Source of the DNA: a virus
DNA length: 28,091 bases
Virus record (IMG/VR): IMGVR_UViG_3300020404_001086
Location: 1-28,091 of that record
Strand: one strand, 5' to 3'
Shown here: piece by piece, positions 16,732 to 24,172 of the stretch
Numbering within the stretch: position 1 is the stretch's first letter
How the letters are laid out: every line of letters starts with the position of its first letter
Notes under the pieces: model-generated
What the model was told of the DNA's origin: nothing
Database searches by the model: none
What the model saw: the letters and a program-made list of their open reading frames with translations, nothing else
Program-made: the position numbers and the translations under genes

Positions 16732-17863
16732 TCTTTTTAATTGTTGCAGATGTACTATGTCCTTCAACTATAGGAAATATTACAACTTCTGCAAGATGAT
16801 TTCCAACAACTGTATCAAATGTATAATCACCACCTTTTACTATAATATCTGGCTCTAATTTAGTCATCGACTCTAACGGAGTATCTTCATCAAAAATAAT
16901 TACATCATCTACAAAACCAAGCTCTAAGAGCAATTCCTTGCGGGTGTCTTGATCGTTAATGGGTCTTAAATCGCCTTTTAAACGCTTTACACTTGCATCG
17001 CTGTTAATACCCACTATAAGCCTATTTCCTAGGCTATGTGCGTGTCTAAGTAGCTTTAAATGGCCAATATGCAGTATATCAAACACTCCGTTAGTCCATA
17101 CAACTACGTCTTCTAAATCGTCTTTTTGGAGAATATATGTACCAGAATGTTTCACACTTTCAGTTGATCCTCGTATAGCTATTTCTAAACATTTCTTGTG
17201 TGCATATCCTTTTGTTAGACCGTATACAAAGCCTGCTATGAAGCAATCACCTGCACCAGTAACGTCGGATACTTCAACTGTTTCTACAGGAATGTTGTAT
17301 TCAACATCATCTATTTTAGCAGTAACTTCATGTCCAGCGTCAGTAGTGATAATATTGCCTTGCCATTTATCAAACTCAAACTTAGTATATTCGCTATTGT
17401 TAGGCTTGACTAACCAAGCACCTTCGTAGTCGTGTGCGTAACGTTTTGGATCTACAATTACCTTACAATTAAATTTGTTAATATGCTTAATAATTTGTTT
17501 AGCATTGTCTAATGTTCCTTTATTGTAATCACTTAAAACAACAATATCATATGGTCTAAAATCTGCTTGTTTGATTCTTTCTAGCACAGCATTTGAATCT
17601 GCTTTTTTATCTTCATCAATACGTGTTATGTAATGCCCATCACAAATAATTCTAGTTTTAAGACTATGGTCTTCTAATGTGTCATACATTTCTACATTTA
17701 CACCTAAACTTTTTAAATTATCGTAAACTAATGCCGCTCCGCCCATTGTAGTTTTTTCTTCTTTATGTGTTACTACAGGAACAGGGGCTTCTGGACTAAT
17801 ACGTGTACTAGTTCCATAAATGTATTTGTCATATATTATATCACCAATTACTAAAACTCTCAT
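16715..17863 (-). CDS. hldE: bifunctional heptose-7-phosphate kinase / heptose-1-phosphate adenylyltransferase (HldE-like)
   Basis: A 382-residue fusion with the two HldE domains. Residues about 1-245 are a PfkB/ribokinase-fold kinase: I-G-D-I-I-x-D-K-Y near 6-14, S-P-E-A-P-V-P-V at 23-30, M-G-G-A at 40-43, and D-V-T-G-A-G-D206 with the catalytic Asp. Residues about 253-380 are a nucleotidyltransferase: T-N-G-V-F-D-I-L-H-I-G-H at 257-268, N-S-D-A-S-V near 287-292, V-K-G-G-D-Y at 342-347, and G-H-S-T-S-A-T-I at 368-375. The enzyme phosphorylates heptose 7-phosphate at C1 and, after GmhB, adds AMP. It is about 95 residues shorter than E. coli HldE, with the kinase domain compressed. The ATG overlaps the stop of the upstream halogenase by one base. 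Confidence 0.93.
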   Translation of the reverse strand: MRVLVIGDIIYDKYIYGTSTRISPEAPVPVVTHKEEKTTMGGAALVYDNLKSLGVNVEMYDTLEDHSLKTRIICDGHYITRIDEDKKADSNAVLERIKQADFRPYDIVVLSDYNKGTLDNAKQIIKHINKFNCKVIVDPKRYAHDYEGAWLVKPNNSEYTKFEFDKWQGNIITTDAGHEVTAKIDDVEYNIPVETVEVSDVTGAGDCFIAGFVYGLTKGYAHKKCLEIAIRGSTESVKHSGTYILQKDDLEDVVVWTNGVFDILHIGHLKLLRHAHSLGNRLIVGINSDASVKRLKGDLRPINDQDTRKELLLELGFVDDVIIFDEDTPLESMTKLEPDIIVKGGDYTFDTVVGNHLAEVVIFPIVEGHSTSATIKKIDNSN

Positions 17864-19341
17864 TACATTTCCTTTATGTATTGTGTATTGTCTGGTAAGT
17901 TTTTACTTTTTTGATCAAATACTTCAACATGATAACGATAGGCACTGTCACTAAATTGTACATCATTATTAAAAATTAATTCTTTTTCTGCAACTTCAGA
18001 TGTCAATTTGCCAGTACCTGCAAGTACATAACTCCATAACGGCCATCCAGCTCCACCTTCTGGTCTTGGAAATAATGTCATATTAGGTACTCTATGTTTG
18101 CAAACTTCGTGTATTGATTTTACAAACTCTGTAGTTGTTGCTCCACTATCAATATACTTCCAAAATTCTGTATCATTACGTCCGCATGTATAATGTGCTA
18201 CTAAGAAATCTTTTGTTGTATCATACAAATGACCTAGCTGATTATTGTATCTGTGAACAGTTCCTTCATTACATGTCATATTTTTATCAGCAGACAAGCA
18301 ATTTAAAACAAAATCTTTTAATTGCATAATTGTTGTGTGTATACTTGTTGCTTCTAATGGTTCTGCAAAGGCCGCACACAATCCGATTGATAAAACATTT
18401 TTAATCCAAAGTGTTTCTTGCCTTCCTGATTCAAACTTTAAAAGCCTAATTGGGTCAACTTTGCGTCCAATTGTTTGCTCAAGTTCAGCATGTGCTTGAT
18501 CAGGTGTAACAAATTCATCACTGAATACGTATCCACAACCACGTCTATTTTTTGTAGGTATTTGCCAGCACCAACCATTATTTTGTGCCCAAGCATTAGT
18601 TACAGGCTGTATTACTTCGTCATCTTCATAAGGTAAAAGGAACGGTAATGCACTGTTTACAGGCAAGTTTTCTTTGTAACTTTTCCATTTTCCGCCTACT
18701 GCTTTCATAAGCACTTGATTGAATCCACTAGCGTCAATAAACATATCACCTTCAACGGTATTGCCGTTGCTTAACTTAACTGACTCTACAAATCCAGTGT
18801 CTGACTCAAGTATAACATGTTCAACTTCACTGTCAATATGTGTAACAGTTTCACAAATTTTCTTAAAATATTGTCCTACTTTGTGTGCATCAAAATGGTA
18901 TGCATGATTACCTGCAGGTTCAACAAAACTATTTTTATTATGATGTATTTTATAACCAAGCTCGGTAGCAAGGTGTAACAATTCTTTATCTCTAGCACCT
19001 AAAGCATGTTGAAACACAAGATCAACAACATCATTACTAGTTGGTGTGCCATCAATAGGACCATAATAATGCTTGTTTTTGTCAGGTCCCCAACCAATAT
19101 GCTTGATACCTAATTTAATTGTAGCATCACACTCTTTAATAAAGTCTTGTTCGTTACAACCAAAATCAAACATTTCATTATGAATAATGTTTGTTAGTGA
19201 TCCTGTTGAACCTTCACCTGCACCTATGATGCCAATCTTTGAACTTTCAATGACTGTAACTGTGTTTTCGGGCTTAACTTTCGAAATCATTAGAGCCGCT
19301 AGCCAACCGGCTGTGCCTCCACCTACAACAACTATCTTCAT
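17863..19341 (-). CDS. flavin-dependent tryptophan-halogenase homologue 2
   Basis: A 492-residue PF04820-type flavoprotein. G-G-G-T-A-G at 7-12 binds FAD; I-G-A-G-E-G-S near 39-45; the reactive Lys is K76 in D-A-T-I-K; W257-C-W259-Q-I-P262 is a complete W-x-W-x-I-P halogenase signature; F-A-E-P-L-E330-A-T-S is the substrate-site Glu, with Ala where PrnA/RebH have Ser after that Glu. It differs widely from homologue 1 and homologue 3 outside the motifs, so this is not a recent duplication. It starts inside the stop of homologue 3 (ATGA overlap) and its stop overlaps the hldE start. That places it in one transcript with the heptose genes, suggesting a shared product, but the substrate is unknown. 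Fully consistent with an active halogenase. Confidence 0.9.
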   Translation of the reverse strand: MKIVVVGGGTAGWLAALMISKVKPENTVTVIESSKIGIIGAGEGSTGSLTNIIHNEMFDFGCNEQDFIKECDATIKLGIKHIGWGPDKNKHYYGPIDGTPTSNDVVDLVFQHALGARDKELLHLATELGYKIHHNKNSFVEPAGNHAYHFDAHKVGQYFKKICETVTHIDSEVEHVILESDTGFVESVKLSNGNTVEGDMFIDASGFNQVLMKAVGGKWKSYKENLPVNSALPFLLPYEDDEVIQPVTNAWAQNNGWCWQIPTKNRRGCGYVFSDEFVTPDQAHAELEQTIGRKVDPIRLLKFESGRQETLWIKNVLSIGLCAAFAEPLEATSIHTTIMQLKDFVLNCLSADKNMTCNEGTVHRYNNQLGHLYDTTKDFLVAHYTCGRNDTEFWKYIDSGATTTEFVKSIHEVCKHRVPNMTLFPRPEGGAGWPLWSYVLAGTGKLTSEVAEKELIFNNDVQFSDSAYRYHVEVFDQKSKNLPDNTQYIKEM

Positions 19342-20855
19342 ATCATTGTTTCTCTATCAGTACGGCTCATACACTTTGACCACCAGTCAACACCTAAGTT
19401 AGTAGTTTCAATTGCATCAGAGTGCGACATACTAACTATATGTCTTATGTGTTCTTCTTTGTTAAATTCTTGTTGTTGAGCTTCTAGTTCTAACTTTGGT
19501 ATTCTTGATAAGTCAACGTTTGTTGGATATCCCATTTGTATTAACCAAAGTTGCCAGTTAGGTGGATGAAATAGTGTAACTGAATGTACTCTAGAGTAAA
19601 AACTTCTTTTAGGATCCTTTAACCAACGTTCATAAAATTTATGTTTTTCTGATTTTACATGTGTTTCTTTTACAAAATTCCAAAAAGGTGTATCCCACTC
19701 AGTATCAGCATAATGACTATTAATAAAGTCAACTGCGTCTTCGTACCATGCCATCATATAATTATTATATGTGCTAATTCTAGCATCATCATACCATTGT
19801 TGAGGTATCATTTTTGCAAGTTCTTGAACACCTGTTGTCATACTTGCTAATCCTGTACTCTCTAATGGCTCAATAAATCCTCCACTTAGGCCTATTGAAA
19901 CAACATTCTTGTCCCAAAAGTTTTTACTATAGTAAGGATTCCAATCGATAACTTTCATATTTTCTGGTTTAATTCTGCCATTCCAATGATCGCTAAAATA
20001 TTGTTTAGCAGTATCAATGTCAGTGATATCTCTATTGAATACCATGCCACTACCTAAACGTGTTTGTGTAGGAATTTTCCAAATCCAACCATGATCTACA
20101 GCAGGACAGTTTACATATGGTGTTCGTTCTTTTTCAATATCCTCGTACTCAACATGTCCAGCAACAGCAGTGTTTGTAAACAATCTTCCTTTACCAAGTA
20201 ACTCAACTCTGTCTTGTTTTTTTAATATTGAACCAAATCCTGTACAGTCAATATAAAAGTCTGAGTAATGTTGATGCCCGTTTTCTAGACCTAAGCTCTC
20301 AATATATCCTTCTTTATCTCTATTAACATTTACAACTTCACTTTTAATAATAGTCATATCTCTTTGACATATTTCTTGTAAACGTTTTACTAATTTCCCG
20401 CAATCAATATGATATGCTAAGGTTGTGTACGCATTGTGTATATCAATTTTGTTATCCATGTTTGTTTTATAACATGGTAAAGCCAACTCTTGAAAGGTTT
20501 CACGCTTGCCTAGATCTGCCCAAACATCATATTGTGTCATTGCTTGGTCAAGGTATGATTTATTAAGATAGAACGGATGCCATACAGTATTACCAGGCTT
20601 CTTCCATCCCGGAAAGTTAATGCCTGCTTTATAAGATCCGTCTACTTGTGTGAACCAATCTCTTTCATGTAATCCACACTCTCTAAGAAAAGTAGGAAAT
20701 GTTAATACAGTTGCTTCACCAACACCAATAGGTGTGCCTACTTCCTTGTCAATTATTGTTAACGGTACGTCCCACATATTATGTCGAATATATGCGGCCG
20801 CTAGCCATGCCGCAGATCCACCACCCACTATTGTAATGTTTTCGATTTGCTTCAT
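19338..20855 (-). CDS. flavin-dependent tryptophan-halogenase homologue 3
   Basis: A 505-residue flavoprotein and the most canonical of the three: G-G-G-S-A-A-W at 11-17, P-I-G-V-G-E-A-T at 42-49, S-Y-K76 with the reactive Lys, W257-I-W259-K-I-P262, and F-I-E-P-L-E332-S-T-G with both the substrate-site Glu and the following Ser as in PrnA and RebH. Length is within the usual 500-540. It overlaps the Nudix stop by four bases upstream and the next halogenase by four bases downstream, so all are translationally coupled. Marine phage relatives include VirX1 of cyanophage Syn10, reported as an iodinase with broad substrate range. No flavin reductase gene is present in the window, so reduced FAD would have to come from the host or from elsewhere in the genome. 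Confidence 0.92.
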   Translation of the reverse strand: MKQIENITIVGGGSAAWLAAAYIRHNMWDVPLTIIDKEVGTPIGVGEATVLTFPTFLRECGLHERDWFTQVDGSYKAGINFPGWKKPGNTVWHPFYLNKSYLDQAMTQYDVWADLGKRETFQELALPCYKTNMDNKIDIHNAYTTLAYHIDCGKLVKRLQEICQRDMTIIKSEVVNVNRDKEGYIESLGLENGHQHYSDFYIDCTGFGSILKKQDRVELLGKGRLFTNTAVAGHVEYEDIEKERTPYVNCPAVDHGWIWKIPTQTRLGSGMVFNRDITDIDTAKQYFSDHWNGRIKPENMKVIDWNPYYSKNFWDKNVVSIGLSGGFIEPLESTGLASMTTGVQELAKMIPQQWYDDARISTYNNYMMAWYEDAVDFINSHYADTEWDTPFWNFVKETHVKSEKHKFYERWLKDPKRSFYSRVHSVTLFHPPNWQLWLIQMGYPTNVDLSRIPKLELEAQQQEFNKEEHIRHIVSMSHSDAIETTNLGVDWWSKCMSRTDRETMI

Positions 20856-21301
20856 TTTTTATCCTGTTCTAAGTAATCAATTAAACTAAACACTGTTTCA
20901 AACTTAGTTTGGTTAGTTTTACTTTGTAATGTATTGCGTAATCCCATGTGTAAAGGTTTAGGCCATCTTCCAAAACTGACCCACGCATATCCGTCATGTT
21001 CTTCGTTTAACTTCGGAAGGAATTCGTCTTTTAGTATGCACAGATATGTATGAAAACTAAATTTTTCATCTGTACTAATAAAAGTTTCTAAAGGAATAGT
21101 TTTAATTATGTCTGGTAATTCACCGACTTCTTCGTGTATTTCTCGTTGTAGTGCAGGCCACGGAGCTTCATTCTTACCGTTAGTACCGCCTACTAATCCC
21201 CATACATGTTTTTGTTTGCTTTGTGTGCGATGTAATAATAAAAACCGTTGTGTTTTAAGTGAATAAAACAAGGCACCACTGCATATAATCTCTTGGCTCA
21301 T
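20852..21301 (-). CDS. Nudix hydrolase
   Basis: A 149-residue single-domain protein with a clear Nudix box at 39-61: G-x5-E-x7-R-E-I-H-E-E-V-G, all metal-binding Glu residues present, with Glu instead of a hydrophobic residue at the final box position. The preceding strand (V-W-G-L-V-G-G) and the C-terminal W-V-S-F-G-x-W-P-K-P-L-H-M-G-L-R segment resemble the small phage Nudix proteins annotated in T4-like cyanophages. Nudix enzymes hydrolyse nucleoside diphosphates linked to another moiety. Given the operon, a nucleotide sugar such as an ADP-sugar, or general pool cleaning, is possible, but specificity cannot be read from sequence. It begins 13 bases after the gp15 stop without a strong Shine-Dalgarno and shares four bases with the halogenase behind it. 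Confidence 0.87.
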   Translation of the reverse strand: MSQEIICSGALFYSLKTQRFLLLHRTQSKQKHVWGLVGGTNGKNEAPWPALQREIHEEVGELPDIIKTIPLETFISTDEKFSFHTYLCILKDEFLPKLNEEHDGYAWVSFGRWPKPLHMGLRNTLQSKTNQTKFETVFSLIDYLEQDKK

Positions 21302-21314
21302 GCAAGTACTTATT

Positions 21315-22778
21315 TTAGAGTGCCAGGCGCCAGGTTCCTTTTCGGTATTCCCCTTCGAATGAAAGTATCCATTCTGTGCCAGTCCATCTGTACTGCACCC
21401 CAGTATTTAGGTTGGTTACGTATTTTGTTGTATCACCTGGATCTGTACTAGCGTCAAATACTATATGCCATGCACTTCCGTCCCATTCTACAATATCATT
21501 TTCGCCTGCTACAAAGTCTGAATTATCTGCATTTTTCCAAGCATCTGGTCCATCATAGCCTGCAGTTCCTACATTAGAACTAGTGTTGATAGCACCTAAT
21601 AGTAATAATCTAAGTCCAGCGGCTTTTGCAGTAGTAGGATTGTATGTTCCAGGATCAATTATAAAGTCAATTGAGCCAGTATTATTTCTTCCTGCCGGAC
21701 TTGGTAATGTAGTATTTGTAGGAATAGTATCTTCATCCCAATCAATTATTAATTGACTTTCGTCTAGTGTATTAATAGTTACTGATCCGTTAACACTTAT
21801 ACTTGTATCTTCTCCTGCTAATAGTTTACGTTGTAATTGTAACTGTGATAATCCTGCTCTATATTCGCCTGGTAATGCTTCTATTAACTTAGTCCAAGTT
21901 ACTGTTCCTGTTTTTCCTCTATCAATTATTTGTGCAATGTTATTCATTACAACCATATTATAGTCTTTGTAAGTTGCAGTAGTAACTGAAAGATTTAATG
22001 AATCTCTATTAATACGATCAGTTTGTTTATCCATTGCCGCCCTTTCTGCTGGACTATCAGAATAGGCTTTTAGTTGAGGAGTTGTAATTCCTAATTCAAC
22101 ATTACCGTTTGACTCGTCAAATATACTCATTATAACATTTGTTATAATTCCTAATTTCTTTACTTTGGCAGGCATATTAATGTATATAGGTGTTGTGAAA
22201 CTAAGTTGTGCAACATCAATTTCACTTTCTGTTCCGATAGGAATTGATCTTGAACTAAAGCTCATGCTTGTTAATTCAACACTTGTTAAACTACTCCAAT
22301 CAACATAGTTGTCAGTTGTTTGTATTTCTAAACTAGGATTAAACAACATTAATAATTGTTCCATAATTTGTAATTTTTGATCTGTATTTGTTGACCAAAT
22401 ATCTACATTAACATTTAATGTATATGGACTAGGCATTATACGTTCTACTGTATAATTTTTGCCTTGTGTATTCAAATATTCTTTGCCAGCATCATCATAT
22501 GCACGTTCTCTAATATGCACCTTACTAGTAAAAGAACTATCACTAGTGCGTGATCTGTCTTGTTCTAATCCTGTAATATATACTGACATACGTGGAGCAC
22601 TAGGTACTTTGTTTTCAGAATTATCTCTTAAAATATGACCAACTTGACGTGTAATATCTCCGTACATAACAGGCACACGTACTATTTTGCCGTCGCCGTC
22701 CTTGTAAGAAAAATTACTGAATAGTCTTACAAGTTGTGTAAGATATCTTCTAATTTGTCCGTCATAAAAATGTTGCAT
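21315..22778 (-). CDS. 15: tail completion / sheath stabiliser protein, gp15-like
   Basis: A 487-residue protein whose N-terminal ~230 residues align by eye with T4 gp15, the hexameric ring that caps the tail and joins it to the neck: H-F-Y-D-G-Q-I-R-R-Y, L-F-S-N-F, a Lys-Asp turn, then I-V-R-V-P-V-M-Y-G, and later P-S-P-Y-T-L-N-V-N-V-D-I-W and L-M-L-F-N-P-S. T4 gp15 is about 270 residues, so the C-terminal ~200 residues are an extension, as is common in marine T4-like phages. It contains two [WY]-x-G-[ST]-x-W units near the end. The gene follows the small membrane ORF by two bases and is transcribed with gp14, opposite to gp13 and gp18. Confidence 0.88.
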   Translation of the reverse strand: MQHFYDGQIRRYLTQLVRLFSNFSYKDGDGKIVRVPVMYGDITRQVGHILRDNSENKVPSAPRMSVYITGLEQDRSRTSDSSFTSKVHIRERAYDDAGKEYLNTQGKNYTVERIMPSPYTLNVNVDIWSTNTDQKLQIMEQLLMLFNPSLEIQTTDNYVDWSSLTSVELTSMSFSSRSIPIGTESEIDVAQLSFTTPIYINMPAKVKKLGIITNVIMSIFDESNGNVELGITTPQLKAYSDSPAERAAMDKQTDRINRDSLNLSVTTATYKDYNMVVMNNIAQIIDRGKTGTVTWTKLIEALPGEYRAGLSQLQLQRKLLAGEDTSISVNGSVTINTLDESQLIIDWDEDTIPTNTTLPSPAGRNNTGSIDFIIDPGTYNPTTAKAAGLRLLLLGAINTSSNVGTAGYDGPDAWKNADNSDFVAGENDIVEWDGSAWHIVFDASTDPGDTTKYVTNLNTGVQYRWTGTEWILSFEGEYRKGTWRLAL

Positions 22779-22780
22779 TA

Positions 22781-22966
22781 TTATCCCTTACACTTTGAGC
22801 AGTGACAATCTCTAATAAAAAAATGTACAACTGCCATAGTAAACCACATCCATGTCATTTCACCTATACCAAATAAGTTAGGTCCGTGATTCATATGTCC
22901 CATATTATTACTTAAAAAATATATACCTAAAATTAAAAATATTACTCCTGCGAATTTATGTCTCAT
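22781..22966 (-). CDS. small two-helix membrane protein with Cys cluster
   Basis: A 61-residue ORF that fills the gap between gp14 and gp15 almost exactly: its ATG overlaps the gp14 stop (ATGA) and its stop is two bases from the gp15 start, so I take it as real. Residues about 5-19 and 37-51 are hydrophobic and long enough to span a membrane, with a His/Met/Asn-rich loop between them (M-G-H-M-N-H near 22-27). The C-terminus is C-H-C-S-K-C-K-G, a possible metal-binding end. It has no signal-peptidase site that I can see. No function is recognised; a holin-like or metal-handling role would be guesswork. Confidence 0.6.
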   Translation of the reverse strand: MRHKFAGVIFLILGIYFLSNNMGHMNHGPNLFGIGEMTWMWFTMAVVHFFIRDCHCSKCKG

Positions 22967-24123
22967 GAATTATCTGCCTTTGCCTTCAACGCTTGACTTA
23001 AACCTTGTCTTTCTTTTACAGTGTCGCCACCAATTGTTGATTCATTTGTGTTGTTAACAAACGTACCTTTTTGTGTTTGTTTTGTATTAGTATTTGTCAT
23101 TGTCATCCTTACATTATCTTCCATCTTGACCCATCTTGTTCCGTCATATCTAAATAATCTATTAGGCATCATATCAATTCTCAAGAAATAATCACCTTTA
23201 GTTTGTGTAAGTGGAAAACTAATTCCACTACCAAATGCTTCTCCGTTTGGTGCTATACCGTCTCCAATAAGATATCCTGTATATCCTTCACGTTCTGGAG
23301 TTTGATTTACTCTATCTGCTAACTCTCCTTGTGTGCTTGCATCAAGGTCTGTTGCATCTGTTGTTACTAGTTCAGGCTCACCTCTATCATCAACTTGTAG
23401 TGTATATAAATGACTAGTGTCATAACCTGCTTTAGGAGCATCAGCTTCTGCTTGTGAAATAATAGCATCATTAATTTGCATCTCTTGTTCATATGTGCTA
23501 AGAACATCACGTAATGTTTGTGACGAACCTTCTTCTGCAGGTAAATCAAGTATCTCCTTAAACTCTTGCGAGTCAACTATTTGCTTCATTTTCACACGAT
23601 ATAAATGTGGATACCAAGTTGGCGAAAATCCTTCGCTTGCTCTGTTAACATCTTCAACAACATAGAATCGTTTGAGTGCTACAGTATAATCATTGAGTGC
23701 ATTTTCATCTTTTAAATGAGGTAATTCAATTACATCACCGGACATAATTTTACGTCCCAAAGTTTTTACACTATAATTAATAGGTATAGTCATAAAAATG
23801 ATATCATTTTGTAAAAATAAACCAAATTGACTCATGTCAAAATCTACATCAGAGACACTATAAATGCCACGCATTGTATAAATGTCTGGATCGTACTTAC
23901 GATCTCTGTTCTCCATAAACAGCATGTCTTGTATATTAGTTTCTTTTACAGCATTGTATTGAGGCTGATCAGCAGTAGCACTTGCTTCATCAGGATTTTT
24001 AGGGCCTAAATACTTGTGTACAAAGACGTCGGTACCTCCAACGGTAAACATCTCTGTTATAGTTTTATCTAAAAACGTGTAATCTTTCCCTCTTTCGGGT
24101 TTGTATAAACTGAGTCTCGGCAT
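22963..24123 (-). CDS. 14: neck protein, gp14-like
   Basis: A 386-residue protein; the ATG at 24123 gives an N-terminus P-R-L-S-L-Y-K-P-E-R-G that fits marine phage gp14, whereas an in-frame ATG at 24192 would run across the divergent promoters into the gp13 region. T4 gp14 similarity is seen in Q-F-G-L-F-L-Q-N-D-I-I-F, the strand with G-R-K-I-M-S-G-D-V-I-E-L-P, and K-R-F-Y-V-V-E-D-V-N followed by P-T-W-Y-P-H-L-Y-R-V-K. T4 gp14 is about 256 residues, so the C-terminal third is an addition; it contains F-R-Y-D-G-T-R-W-V and a Thr/Asn-rich tail. gp14 joins gp13 and gp15 at the head-tail junction. There is no Shine-Dalgarno and the late promoter box lies only eight bases before the ATG. Confidence 0.82.
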   Translation of the reverse strand: MPRLSLYKPERGKDYTFLDKTITEMFTVGGTDVFVHKYLGPKNPDEASATADQPQYNAVKETNIQDMLFMENRDRKYDPDIYTMRGIYSVSDVDFDMSQFGLFLQNDIIFMTIPINYSVKTLGRKIMSGDVIELPHLKDENALNDYTVALKRFYVVEDVNRASEGFSPTWYPHLYRVKMKQIVDSQEFKEILDLPAEEGSSQTLRDVLSTYEQEMQINDAIISQAEADAPKAGYDTSHLYTLQVDDRGEPELVTTDATDLDASTQGELADRVNQTPEREGYTGYLIGDGIAPNGEAFGSGISFPLTQTKGDYFLRIDMMPNRLFRYDGTRWVKMEDNVRMTMTNTNTKQTQKGTFVNNTNESTIGGDTVKERQGLSQALKAKADNS

Positions 24124-24131
24124 AGTAATAG

Positions 24132-24139
24132 TATTTATC
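24132..24139 (-). promoter_or_regulatory. late promoter for gp14-gp15 operon
   Basis: On the minus strand GATAAATA within CGATAAATAC, identical over ten bases to the late promoter at 6889-6898. Only eight bases separate the box from the gp14 ATG, so if initiation occurs about six bases past the box, as in T4, the mRNA would be leaderless or nearly so. Confidence 0.65.
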
Positions 24140-24145
24140 GTAACG

Positions 24146-24153
24146 CATAAATA
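24146..24153 (+). promoter_or_regulatory. late promoter for gp13
   Basis: CATAAATA, one mismatch from TATAAATA, followed by C as at the other late boxes; GGAGAAG lies at 24162-24168 and the gp13 ATG at 24173. It is back to back with the minus-strand box at 24132-24139. Confidence 0.7.
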
Positions 24154-24172
24154 CATTGTACGGAGAAGATAT

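Noticed and set aside
21400-21420. CTAAATAC on the minus strand inside gp15, upstream of Nudix
   Set aside because: Within coding sequence, about 100 bases from the Nudix start, and a single imperfect match in AT-rich DNA.
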